DNA of 64,000 nucleotides from Roseomonas sp. (GTDB taxonomy: Bacteria; Pseudomonadota; Alphaproteobacteria; Acetobacterales; Acetobacteraceae). Below the pieces are notes generated by a model. The model was not told the DNA's origin and made no database searches. It saw only the letters and a program-made list of their open reading frames with translations. Below are positions 18,633 to 27,240 of this stretch, one piece after another. Position 1 is the first letter of the stretch. Every line of letters begins with the position of its first letter. A program made the position numbers and the translations under genes. The stretch lies in the NCBI GenBank assembly GCA_031180725.1, contig JAPSLO010000001.1, positions 496,001 to 560,000 on the forward strand, in the 5' to 3' direction.

Positions 18633-18951
18633 CGGCGAGTGGCTCGACGGGCTGCCCGAGCTGCTGCCGACTTTCCAAGTGGCGGCGCCGGGCGGGCCAC
18701 TGCGCGTGCTCGACGTGCCCGGCTTCCTGCGCGCGCCGGCGCTGCTGGATCTGTTGAGCCGGGCGGCTGATGGGGACTGGGCCCGGGCGCCGGGCGAGCG
18801 CAAGCGGCTCGGCAGGCTGGCCAGGGCGGGGCTGATCGAGCTGGACCGCCCCACGCATTTCCGACGCTATCGGCTAACGGGGAAGGGCCGCGCCACCCTG
18901 GCGGGCCAGCTCGGCGGGGGGCTTGGCCCGGCGCTGGTCGCGCCGGGCTGA
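18616..18951 (+). CDS. winged-helix-like hypothetical protein
   Basis: LLDLLSRAADGDWARAPGERKRLGRLARAGLIELDRPTHFRRYRLTGKGRATL. Confidence 0.5.
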   Translation: MPRRPDGEWLDGLPELLPTFQVAAPGGPLRVLDVPGFLRAPALLDLLSRAADGDWARAPGERKRLGRLARAGLIELDRPTHFRRYRLTGKGRATLAGQLGGGLGPALVAPG

Positions 18952-18954
18952 GCT

Positions 18955-19254
18955 TCAGGCGAACAGGTCGGCCTGCACCGCGACGCGCCGTGGCGGCATG
19001 GGCAGCCTGGGCTCGACCCAGATGCCGCCCAGCCCTTCGCTCCCCTGCCGCCGCACCACGAAAAGCGGCTCCGGCGCGTGCGGCGCGGCGTGGGGATCGC
19101 GATCGACATGGTAGGAAATGCCGTCGCGCGTGGCCGCTACCGACCATCCGCGCGAGGCGGCGCGCCACGCCTGCGCGGCCAGCCATTCCCGCTCCCCGGG
19201 AGAGAGGCGGGAGGTGCCGGTGCGCAGGATGTGCCGCGCCTCCGCCTCGGTCAT
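18955..19254 (-). CDS. hypothetical protein
   Basis: MTEAEARHILRTGTSRLSPGEREWLAAQAWRAASRGWSVAATRDGISYHVDRDPHAAPHAPEPLFVVRRQ...; internal ATG of track ORF 18955..19290 chosen because it overlaps the upstream stop. Confidence 0.5.
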   Translation of the reverse strand: MTEAEARHILRTGTSRLSPGEREWLAAQAWRAASRGWSVAATRDGISYHVDRDPHAAPHAPEPLFVVRRQGSEGLGGIWVEPRLPMPPRRVAVQADLFA

Positions 19255-19607
19255 GCCGCCACCGAGGTGGAGAGGGCCGGCTCGGCCCATGCCTGGGTCA
19301 GGGCCGCGTCGAGCGCGCGGACATAGCGGGCCCCACTAAGGCGCAGATGGATCAGTGAGGTGCGGCGGTCGGTCGGGGCGGTGCGCCGCTCGATCAGGTC
19401 CAGCGCCGAGAGTCGATCGAGCGCACGGCTGATCGCAGGCGCCGAGAGTCGCAGCGCCTTTGCCAGGCTGCCCGGTGTGTGCGGGCCGGGGCGCCGGGCC
19501 ACGGTGAGCAGGACGCCGATCTGCCGGCATGAGAGCTCCAGGCCGGCGGCGTGTATCGCGGCCTCGATCCCGGTCAGGAATGCACTGGTCGCGTCGGAAG
19601 TCTTCAT
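19251..19607 (-). CDS. MarR-like winged-helix regulator
   Basis: ATG at 19607; SCRQIGVLLTVARRPGPHTPGSLAKALRLSAPAISRALDRLSALDLIERRTAPTDRRTSLIHLRLSGARYVRALD. Confidence 0.7.
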   Translation of the reverse strand: MKTSDATSAFLTGIEAAIHAAGLELSCRQIGVLLTVARRPGPHTPGSLAKALRLSAPAISRALDRLSALDLIERRTAPTDRRTSLIHLRLSGARYVRALDAALTQAWAEPALSTSVAA

Positions 19608-19678
19608 AGGGGTTGCTCCGGGGTTGCGAGGCTGGGTTCGCGCGCGGCTCGCCCCAAGGCCGCACGCCTTGGGATCGG

Positions 19679-19990
19679 CTATGCGATCCCGAAGCTCTGG
19701 CGGCGCGGCGTCTCCGCGGCGCGCAGCGCGTGGGTCATGCGCTGCGCGTCCTGGGCGATGCGGAGATCCACGATCTCGGGCGTGAGCCCTGGCTCGTTCT
19801 GCCGCCGCAGCTCGCCGGCCCTGAAGGCCCGCCGCTCGTGCTCGCTCGCAAAGCGATCCGGGGTTGGCCGCCCCGTGTAGCCGCGCCAGAACCAGCGCCG
19901 GCCGGCCGAATTGCCGCCAGGCAGGCCAGCGCTGCGCGGAGCCCAGGCGCGGATCGGGTCGAATGTCGCGGTGCGGCCGAAGCTGCTCAT
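19679..19990 (-). CDS. hypothetical protein
   Basis: MSSFGRTATFDPIRAWAPRSAGLPGGNSAGRRWFWRGYTGRPTPDRFASEHERRAFRAGELRRQNEPG... Confidence 0.45.
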   Translation of the reverse strand: MSSFGRTATFDPIRAWAPRSAGLPGGNSAGRRWFWRGYTGRPTPDRFASEHERRAFRAGELRRQNEPGLTPEIVDLRIAQDAQRMTHALRAAETPRRQSFGIA

Positions 19991-20208
19991 GCCCAGCCTC
20001 CGGCGCGATCGCAGGCCATGTCGTGGCCGTGCCGGGCCCACCAAGCCTCGATCGTGGAAGCGAGGCCTTCACTGCGCGGCCCGCCGTCGAGCCGGCGCCA
20101 GCCGGTGAGCTCGGCGTCACCCAGGCAGAGCGCGGTGGGGCCGGGACGGTACGCGAAGGCGATGCGGACCATCACCTCGGCGTCGCCGTGGGCGATCTCG
20201 ACATCCAT
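19987..20208 (-). CDS. hypothetical protein
   Basis: 73-aa ORF, 4-nt overlap with the next gene; starts at the divergent operator region. Confidence 0.45.
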   Translation of the reverse strand: MDVEIAHGDAEVMVRIAFAYRPGPTALCLGDAELTGWRRLDGGPRSEGLASTIEAWWARHGHDMACDRAGGWA

Positions 20209-20349
20209 CAGATGCGAACCGCCGAGCCCAGCATCTCGCGGAGAGATGCGACAAATACGTGGGGCATTCCGGCGAGGGTGGGTGCGGGAGTGGTGCGCAC
20301 CGGGAAGGCTGGCAAGGGCACCAAATAGGCCTCCGTTGCTTGGGCGGGG

Positions 20350-20367
20350 GCCTCATCTTGATGCGAC
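20350..20367. promoter_or_regulatory. 18-bp phage operator in divergent region
   Basis: GCCTCATC-TT-GATGCGAC. Confidence 0.6.
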
Positions 20368-20391
20368 GTGCGCCGTGTCTGCAATCGGAAA

Positions 20392-20409
20392 ATCGCATTA
20401 TGTTGCGAA
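20392..20409. promoter_or_regulatory. 18-bp phage operator in divergent region
   Basis: ATCGCATT-AT-GTTGCGAA; CTTG 6 bp downstream. Confidence 0.75.
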
Positions 20410-20483
20410 AATGGACTTGCGGCTGCGGCCCGACATCGGCATCTTTCGTTTCGCAACAGAAGGAGGGGCCGATGCCCGCCGAA

Positions 20484-20501
20484 ATCGCAGAGTGCTGCGA
20501 A
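20484..20501. promoter_or_regulatory. 18-bp phage operator in divergent region
   Basis: ATCGCAGA-GT-GCTGCGAA. Confidence 0.7.
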
Positions 20502-20527
20502 ATCACTGCTCTGGAGGGCCACGCCTG

Positions 20528-21007
20528 ATGTGGCTCTGCATGACCGATGCCTTCCTCTCCGTGGTGCAGCCGAGCTCCACGGAAGACCCCACGGGCGAGA
20601 TGCTGCTGGTCCGCGCCAGGCTTCGCGGCGACATTCGCCGCGTGTTCCCTGGCGCCACCGAGCGCCATGTGCCGGGCCGGGACTATGCGTTCCGCGCCCT
20701 GATCCCGCGGCAGCAGGTCGCCCTGGCCGTGGCGAAGCGGGTCGCCGGGATCGACTACGGCAACGTCAAGGGCGCCACGCAGGAGCGCGACAGGCACGAC
20801 GCCTATGCGGAGTGCTGGGGCGCGATGTTCCGGCTCCAGGGGCGCCGCCATCCCGAGCTGCGCGAGCGGTCTCTGTTCAGCCGCTACCGCCAGGACCCGT
20901 TCGATCCGCGCGGCGTGTTCGACGACGCCGAGGTCGGGCTCCGCTCGGCCCGGCCGAAGCGCCGCCGGCGGAAGGCCCACTCCACCGGCAAGGGGAACGC
21001 AGCATGA
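20528..21007 (+). CDS. phage hypothetical protein
   Basis: ATG 20528 in frame of track ORF 19613..21007; MWLCMTDAFLSVVQPSSTEDPTGEMLLVRARLRGDIRRVFPGATERHVPGRDYAFRALIPRQQVALAVAKRVAGIDYGNVKGATQERDRHDAYAECWGAMF. Confidence 0.65.
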   Translation: MWLCMTDAFLSVVQPSSTEDPTGEMLLVRARLRGDIRRVFPGATERHVPGRDYAFRALIPRQQVALAVAKRVAGIDYGNVKGATQERDRHDAYAECWGAMFRLQGRRHPELRERSLFSRYRQDPFDPRGVFDDAEVGLRSARPKRRRRKAHSTGKGNAA

Positions 21008-21258
21008 GCGCCCGCCTCGCAGCGGCCGTGGCGGAGATCCCGCCCGGCTGGGCCATCACCATCGACAGCTCGGCGCGCGGCTTCACCATGGTGGAGCTGT
21101 GCGGCCCCGGCGGCGCCTTTGCGCGCAGCCACGGCACCGATCCGGCCGAGGTTGTGCGGCGCTGCATCGCCTCCGCGAAGCGGCGCAGCGAAGCGCGGCT
21201 TGCCGAGCGGCTCCTGCGGCGCGGCCGGATCGAGCCTGTGATGGAGCTCCGGCCATGA
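21004..21258 (+). CDS. hypothetical protein
   Basis: MSARLAAAVAEIPPGWAITIDSSARGFTMVELCGPGGAFARSHGTDPAEVVRRCIASAKRR; 4-nt overlaps. Confidence 0.5.
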   Translation: MSARLAAAVAEIPPGWAITIDSSARGFTMVELCGPGGAFARSHGTDPAEVVRRCIASAKRRSEARLAERLLRRGRIEPVMELRP

Positions 21259-21461
21259 GTGCGCCGGTGCCTGTGCTGAAGTGCCTCGGCGCTGACCGGC
21301 TGGCCCTGCTGCTGCGCAGCCTGGCCGGCGAGGCGCTGAACCGTGCAGAGCTCGCCGAGCGGACCGGGCGCGGCGATGACCGCGACCGGGAGATCGCCGA
21401 GGCCGAGGTGCTCGAAGAGCTGGCCGCGCGATCCGGCACTGTGTTGGCGCTGGTCCGATGA
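21255..21461 (+). CDS. hypothetical protein
   Basis: Small coupled ORF. Confidence 0.45.
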   Translation: MSAPVPVLKCLGADRLALLLRSLAGEALNRAELAERTGRGDDRDREIAEAEVLEELAARSGTVLALVR

Positions 21462-21739
21462 GCCCGGCCGCAGCGAAGGTGGTGGAGGTTCTGCTGGCCT
21501 TCCCGCCGCACAAGCTCCTGCCGGTGGTGACGGTCCTGCTCGCCGAGGCGCGCGCGCTGCGGCGCAAGGCGGCGCGCGAGGGCTTCGTGCCCAAACCCGG
21601 TCACCGGAACCGCAATCTCGTGCTGGCCGACACCTTCGACGAGGTGGCCGTGGCGATCGCCAACGGGCTGCCGCCGGAGGTGCGGGCGAAGCTCGGGGAC
21701 AAGCTGCCGAGCCAAGGCGAACCGAACAACGCGCCATGA
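21458..21739 (+). CDS. hypothetical protein
   Basis: Small coupled ORF, 4-nt overlaps. Confidence 0.45.
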   Translation: MSPAAAKVVEVLLAFPPHKLLPVVTVLLAEARALRRKAAREGFVPKPGHRNRNLVLADTFDEVAVAIANGLPPEVRAKLGDKLPSQGEPNNAP

Positions 21740-23070
21740 ATGCGATCGACCCGCCGCTCAACGAGGACCAGGAGCGGGCGCGCGAGGAGATCCTCGCCGC
21801 CCAGGGCCCGGGCGAGCATCACCTGCTCACCGGCGGCGCCGGGTCAGGCAAGACCACCCTCATCAAGGCGCTGGTGAAGGGCTGGCGGAAGGCGAAGAAG
21901 CGCGTCGCGGCGGTGGCGCCGACCCACCAAGCCGTGTCGGTGATCGCCGAGAAGCTGGCCGAGGCCGGCGTCTACGACGTGGACTGCCGCACGCTCCACT
22001 CGCTGCTGAGCCTGAAGATGCTGCCGCACGGCGATCGGCAGGTTTTCGAGCGCGACAAGCGCGCCGATCCGATCCTCGCCGATATCGTGGTGGTGGACGA
22101 GGCCTCCATGGTCGGGTCCAGCCTGATGACGCACATCCGCCGGCATCTGCCGGTGAGCTACGTGCTGTTCTCGGGCGACCCGGCGCAGCTCCCGCCGGTG
22201 GGCGAGAAGGAGGCCGAGGCCTTCCAGATCAAGAGCCGGAGCCACCTGTCCACGGTGGTGCGCTACGGCGGCCCGATCCTCGAATTGGCCACCATCATCC
22301 GTGAGAGCCAGCAGCACGATCGGCCGGACTGGTCATGGCTGCGCAGGGCGCATTCCGAGGGCAGGGGCGTGTATCTGCCCGGCGAGCCAGCCAAGTGGAT
22401 GCGGCAGGCCTTCACCAGCAAGGAATTCGAGGCCAACCCCAACACCTTCCGGTACCTGGCCTATCGGAACGCGCGGGTCGCCGAGATCAACGACGCGATC
22501 CGCGCCTGGCGCTACGGCGGCCAGCCCGAGACGCCGTTCGTGCCGGGCGAATGGGCGATGTTCCGCGCACCGCTGATCCGCGAGGGCAACCAGCTCTTCG
22601 CCACGAACGAAGAGGCGCAGGTACTCGAGATCAAGCGCGGCACCTTCAGCTTCGAGCTGAAGGCCACCGATTTTCACGACGCCTGGGCCGCCGAGGGACC
22701 GGCATGGAAGATCACCATGCGGACCCGCGCCGGCCAGAAGGTGGTGGTCGACCTGCCTGCCAATGAGCGGGCCGTGGTCGAGATCGAGAACCGGATCAAG
22801 GACGAGGCCTCCACGGCGCGGGTGCGCTGGCGGCACTTCCACGACTTCCGGGCTTCGCTGGCGAAGCTCCAGGCGATCTACGCCATGACCGTGCATTGCT
22901 CGCAGGGCAGCACGTTCAAGCGGGTCTTCGTCGATGTGGACGACATTGGCTGGCGCATGCGGGACAACCCGCTGGAGGCGAAGCAGATGCTCTACGTGGC
23001 GGCGACCCGCCCCACGGATGCGCTGATGCTGGTGAACCTGCCCGCCGCCGTGATGCGGAGAGCAGCGTGA
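21736..23070 (+). CDS. Dda/RecD-like AAA DNA helicase
   Basis: Walker A LLTGGAGSGKTTLI, Walker B DIVVVDEASMV, FSGDPAQLPPVGE, C-terminal YAMTVHCSQGSTFKRVFVDVDD and LYVAATRPTD. Confidence 0.9.
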   Translation: MNAIDPPLNEDQERAREEILAAQGPGEHHLLTGGAGSGKTTLIKALVKGWRKAKKRVAAVAPTHQAVSVIAEKLAEAGVYDVDCRTLHSLLSLKMLPHGDRQVFERDKRADPILADIVVVDEASMVGSSLMTHIRRHLPVSYVLFSGDPAQLPPVGEKEAEAFQIKSRSHLSTVVRYGGPILELATIIRESQQHDRPDWSWLRRAHSEGRGVYLPGEPAKWMRQAFTSKEFEANPNTFRYLAYRNARVAEINDAIRAWRYGGQPETPFVPGEWAMFRAPLIREGNQLFATNEEAQVLEIKRGTFSFELKATDFHDAWAAEGPAWKITMRTRAGQKVVVDLPANERAVVEIENRIKDEASTARVRWRHFHDFRASLAKLQAIYAMTVHCSQGSTFKRVFVDVDDIGWRMRDNPLEAKQMLYVAATRPTDALMLVNLPAAVMRRAA

Positions 23071-24626
23071 TCCTTCCAAACGAGCTGATTGTTGACCTCT
23101 TCGCCGGGGGCGGAGGAGCGAGCCAGGGCATCTATGAGGCGCTGGGCCGGCACCCCGATATCGCGGTGAACCACGATGACGTGGCGGTCTCGGTGCATAC
23201 CGTGAACCACCCCAGCACGCTCCACCACTGCGCCAGCGTGTGGAACGTGGAGCCGCGCGAGGCCTGCGGCGGGCGGCCCGTGGGGCTGCTCTGGGCCAGC
23301 CCCGATTGCAGGCACTTCAGCCGCGCCGCGGGCGGCCGGCCGAAATGGAAGAGCGTCCGCTCCCTGCCGGGCGTGGTGCTCACCTGGGCGAGCCGCGTGA
23401 GGCCGCGCGTGATCGTGGTAGAGAACGTGCGGGAATTCCTGGGCTGGGGCCCGCTGCTGGAAGACGGCACGCCCTGCCCGGATCGCGTTGGGCGCAGCTT
23501 CAACATCTGGGTCGGGCGGCTGCGCGGCCTGGGCTACCGGGTCCAGTGGCGCGAGCTCAACGCCGCGGATTATGGCGCGCCGACCACCCGCACCCGGCTA
23601 TTCGTGGTGGCGCGCTGCGATGATGAGCCGATCCGCTGGCCGGCGGCGACGCACAGCCGGCATGGCGGGCTGTTGGAGCGCCCGTGGCGGCCCGCCGCCG
23701 ACTGCATCGACTGGAGCATCCCGGCACCCAGCATCTTCGAGAGGCCGCGGCCGCTGGCCCCGGCGACGCTGCGGCGCATCGCCGCTGGCGTGGTGCGCTT
23801 CGTGCTGAACAGCGCCGACCCCTTCATCGTGTCGGTCACCCACCAGGGCGGGTTCCGCGGGCAGGCCATCTCGGATCCGCTGGCCACCATCACCTGCGCG
23901 AACCGCGGCGAGAAGGCCTTGGTGGTGCCGGTGCTGGCCGGTTGCGGCGGCCGCGCCGCGCAGTCTCCGCCGAAGAGTGGCGGCGAGCCGCTGAACACTA
24001 TCACCGCCAAGGCCGATCAAATCCTGATCGCTCCGACGCTGGTGCAAACCGGATGGGGCGAGCGGGAGGGGCAGGCGCCACGCGCACCGGGCCTCGACAA
24101 GCCGCTGGGCACGGTGATGGCAGGCGGGGCCAAGCACGCGCTGGTCGCCGCCTTCCTGGCGCAGCACAACACGGGCGTGGTGGGGCATGCCGCGCAGGAG
24201 CCGGTCTCCACCCTCACCACCACCGGCTGCCACCAGCAGCCGGTGCTGTGCCGCCTCTCGGATGAGGACTGGGCCGGCGCCGAGCGAGTCGCGGCCTTCC
24301 TGCTGAAGTACTACGGGACCGCCATCGGCCAGGATCTTCTGGAGCCGCTCGACACGGTGACCTGCAAGGACCGCTTTGCGCTGGTCACCGTGGCCGGTCG
24401 GCGCATGCCCATCGCCGACATCGGCATGCGGATGCTGGCGCCGCACGAGCTGGCCGCGGCGCAGGGCTTCCCGGCCGACTACGTGCTCGACCGCGGCGCC
24501 GATGGCCGCCCCATCACTCGCACCAGGCAGGTCCGACTGATCGGCAACAGCGTGAGCCCGCCACCGGCCAGGGCGCTGATCCGCTCCCTGTTCGGCGTGG
24601 CGGCTGAGCAGAGGGCCGCGGCGTGA
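23067..24626 (+). CDS. C5-cytosine DNA methyltransferase (phage type)
   Basis: GTG start overlapping helicase stop; LIVDLFAGGGGASQG, WASPDCRHFSRA, VVENVREFLGWGPL, GYRVQWRELNAADYGAPTTRTRLFVVAR, C-terminal RQVRLIGNSVSPPPARAL. Confidence 0.88.
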   Translation: MILPNELIVDLFAGGGGASQGIYEALGRHPDIAVNHDDVAVSVHTVNHPSTLHHCASVWNVEPREACGGRPVGLLWASPDCRHFSRAAGGRPKWKSVRSLPGVVLTWASRVRPRVIVVENVREFLGWGPLLEDGTPCPDRVGRSFNIWVGRLRGLGYRVQWRELNAADYGAPTTRTRLFVVARCDDEPIRWPAATHSRHGGLLERPWRPAADCIDWSIPAPSIFERPRPLAPATLRRIAAGVVRFVLNSADPFIVSVTHQGGFRGQAISDPLATITCANRGEKALVVPVLAGCGGRAAQSPPKSGGEPLNTITAKADQILIAPTLVQTGWGEREGQAPRAPGLDKPLGTVMAGGAKHALVAAFLAQHNTGVVGHAAQEPVSTLTTTGCHQQPVLCRLSDEDWAGAERVAAFLLKYYGTAIGQDLLEPLDTVTCKDRFALVTVAGRRMPIADIGMRMLAPHELAAAQGFPADYVLDRGADGRPITRTRQVRLIGNSVSPPPARALIRSLFGVAAEQRAAA

Positions 24627-25312
24627 ACGAGGTGTCCCCGACCACCCTGCTGCGCGAGCACGGCCCGCTCGACCAGACCCGCGGAGGCGGGCTGCGCTGG
24701 GGCGAGCGGGCGCTGCGCGACGCGGTCGAGAGATGGATGCGGCTGCGCTGGCCCGCCGCGCGCATCGTCCATGAGCTTGTGCTGAACCGAGGGGATATCC
24801 GGCTCGACATGGCGGCGGTGCTGCCCGACGAGTTGGTCATCGTGGAGGTGAAGAGCGGCACCGACAACTTCAGCCGCGCCATCCACCAAACGGGCATGGC
24901 TACGCTGTGCGGCACCGAGGCCTGGCTGATCGGTGATCGCAAGCACAAGGCGGATGGCGGTTCACTCCGCTACCTGCTGCCCAGCCTCGGCCTGGCCTAC
25001 GGCCGGCAGACCGGCCCCACGATCTACGACCAGGCCGCGCCGCGCGAGATCGAGGAAGAGCTGCCCGCGACGCGGCGTGAGCCGCACGGTGAGGCGCTGC
25101 TCTCCCTGCTCTGGGTCGCTGAGCTGCGCGACGAGGCGCACCGGCACGGCGTGCCCTGCACCGCGAAATCGACACACCGCCACTTGGTCACCGCCCTGGC
25201 CGAGCGGCTCAGTGCGGCCGAGCGGATCCGCGCGGTGTGCCGCCAGCTCCGCTCCCGAGACGCGCTGTGGCGCGCCGATCCACCCGTGAAGGAGGACAAC
25301 CCGCGTGAGTGA
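24623..25312 (+). CDS. MmcB-like PD-(D/E)XK nuclease
   Basis: IRLDMAAVLPDELVIVEVKSGTDNFSRAIHQ contains the D...ExK core; coupled to the MTase by a 4-nt overlap. Confidence 0.65.
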   Translation: MNEVSPTTLLREHGPLDQTRGGGLRWGERALRDAVERWMRLRWPAARIVHELVLNRGDIRLDMAAVLPDELVIVEVKSGTDNFSRAIHQTGMATLCGTEAWLIGDRKHKADGGSLRYLLPSLGLAYGRQTGPTIYDQAAPREIEEELPATRREPHGEALLSLLWVAELRDEAHRHGVPCTAKSTHRHLVTALAERLSAAERIRAVCRQLRSRDALWRADPPVKEDNPRE

Positions 25313-25895
25313 TCCCTTGCCATGTCGGCGGCCCGAGGCCTGCGCCGACTGCGATGGCGCGTGCAGCGCCGCGCCGGCCGTGCCTGCGCTGCCGCCCGGC
25401 GCACCCGCAGACCCGATCGAGCGGCAGCGTTTGTGGCTTGCCCTTGGTCAGCCCAAGGTGAGCGAGAAGCACCGCCAGCTCTTCGAGGCTGATGCCGCGG
25501 CCGTGGTGGCCGCGCTCGGCGCGGCGCAGGCCGAGGCGGTGACGCTGCGGGCCGAGCTGGAGAAGGTTCGGGCCGAGGCCGACCGGCGCGCCACGGAGCT
25601 GCTGGAGGCGAACAACCGCGAGGTCGAGCGGCGGCGGGCGGCTGAGCGACGCGCTTCCTGCTCGTTCTCGGCCAATGACGCGATGATCCACACCCTCTTC
25701 GCTTTGCAGAGAAAGGTGCATCGGCGCGACGACGCGCTGCGCGGCGCGCTCAACCTGTTCCGCGAGTACGCCACGCATCACCGGGTCAAGACCCCGCCGG
25801 ACACGGCCAAGGCCGAGCGTAACGACGCCGCGGCGACGATGTGCCTGGCCGCGCTGAACGATGAGCTGGTCGCGGCGGGGCAGGGCGCACAATGA
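25305..25895 (+). CDS. coiled-coil phage hypothetical protein
   Basis: 196-aa ORF, Cys-rich N-terminus and coiled-coil-like middle. Confidence 0.5.
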   Translation: MSDPLPCRRPEACADCDGACSAAPAVPALPPGAPADPIERQRLWLALGQPKVSEKHRQLFEADAAAVVAALGAAQAEAVTLRAELEKVRAEADRRATELLEANNREVERRRAAERRASCSFSANDAMIHTLFALQRKVHRRDDALRGALNLFREYATHHRVKTPPDTAKAERNDAAATMCLAALNDELVAAGQGAQ

Positions 25896-26470
25896 GCGCG
25901 ATCCCGGGTCCGGCCCTCGCACCGATAGGAGCGGCTCGCCGCGGCGATTGGATCCAGACCTTCACCGGGCAGCGGTTCTGGCCGCTCGACCCGCACCCGG
26001 CCGAGATCGCGATCGAGGACATTGCGCACGCCCTGGCGATGAAATGCCGCTATGGCGGGCATTGCCTCGCCTTCTATTCGGTGGCCGAGCACTCGGTGCT
26101 GCTGAGCCAGGCGGTGGAGGCGCGGCACGCGCGCTGGGCGCTGCTGCACGACGCGGCCGAGGCCTATCTGGCCGACGTGCCGCGGCCAGTGAAGCCCGAG
26201 CTCACCGGATGGAAGGCGATCGAGGCGGCGGTGATGCGCGCGGTCTGCCTGCGCTTCGGGCTCGACACCCAGGAGCCGGCGGAGGTGAAGGCGGCCGACA
26301 CGGCGATCCTGGCCGACGAGAAGTGGCAGGTCATGGCCGAGGGCCCGGCCTGGGGCGCGATCCCGGCGCGCGGGCTCGGCGTCGCGGTCCGCTGCCTCCC
26401 GCCGCCCGAGGCCAAGGCGCTCTTCCTGGCACGCTTCGCGGAGCTGTTCGGGGAGGCGCGGCATGGCTGA
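25892..26470 (+). CDS. HD-domain phosphohydrolase (YfbR-like)
   Basis: FYSVAEHSVLLSQAV...WALLHDAAEAYLADVPRPVK...AADTAILADEKW. Confidence 0.82.
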   Translation: MSAIPGPALAPIGAARRGDWIQTFTGQRFWPLDPHPAEIAIEDIAHALAMKCRYGGHCLAFYSVAEHSVLLSQAVEARHARWALLHDAAEAYLADVPRPVKPELTGWKAIEAAVMRAVCLRFGLDTQEPAEVKAADTAILADEKWQVMAEGPAWGAIPARGLGVAVRCLPPPEAKALFLARFAELFGEARHG

Positions 26471-26503
26471 CGCGGCCAAGCGCCGGCTGGCCGAGATGGT
26501 CGA

Positions 26504-26743
26504 ATGAGTGTCGCATCCTACCTTGTGGCGCTGTTCGGCATGGGCATCCCGGTCCTGCTCGCCTGGGCGGCCTGCTACGAGATCGCCACCGGGCGCCACT
26601 TCAGGGAAGGCCCCTGCACCGGTTGCCTCGGTGACCAGCCCGCTCCCGTGCAGGCCGTCATCGTGCTGCTGGTAGGCTCGACGCTGGTGCTGGCGCTCAT
26701 CGGGGCCGCGGTGCTGAGCGGCGCTCTCGTGGTGCGCGCATGA
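26504..26743 (+). CDS. small membrane protein
   Basis: Two predicted hydrophobic segments. Confidence 0.5.
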   Translation: MSVASYLVALFGMGIPVLLAWAACYEIATGRHFREGPCTGCLGDQPAPVQAVIVLLVGSTLVLALIGAAVLSGALVVRA

Positions 26744-27240
26744 GCGACGCGGCCCTGGCGGATCCCTGCGCTTCGATCGAGGCGGCCTGGGAGGCGTACG
26801 AGGCCGCGACCTACCAAGGCACCCTGGCGGCCAAGAAGCGCATGCTGGACCGACTCTCAGCCGAGCAGAACCACCGCTGCTGCCACTGCGGCAAGCGCAC
26901 CAACGAGGCGGCCCGGCGCGAGGACCGCCCCACAATCGAGCACGTCATCCCGCGCGCATTCGGCGGGACCGATGACTACGGGAACCTGGCCATGGCCTGC
27001 TTCGCCTGCAACAACGCCCGCGGCACCGACATCTTCTGGCACCCCTGGCTGCGCTCCAGCTCCCCGGTAATCCGCGAGGCGCTGAGCCGGGCCTTCGTCG
27101 CCTGGCTCGACAACACTGGCCCGGTCGAGGTGGGGATCGCCGCAGCCATCGCAGGCTTCCTCCGGCACCGCGGCATCGACGGCCTGCTCGGCGGGGCACG
27201 CACCGTCGCGGCCGCGGTGGAGCGGGAGATCCGCGCGTGA
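26740..27240 (+). CDS. HNH endonuclease
   Basis: CCHCGKRTNEAARREDRPTIEHVIPRAFGGTDDYGNLAMACFACNNARGT. Confidence 0.85.
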   Translation: MSDAALADPCASIEAAWEAYEAATYQGTLAAKKRMLDRLSAEQNHRCCHCGKRTNEAARREDRPTIEHVIPRAFGGTDDYGNLAMACFACNNARGTDIFWHPWLRSSSPVIREALSRAFVAWLDNTGPVEVGIAAAIAGFLRHRGIDGLLGGARTVAAAVEREIRA

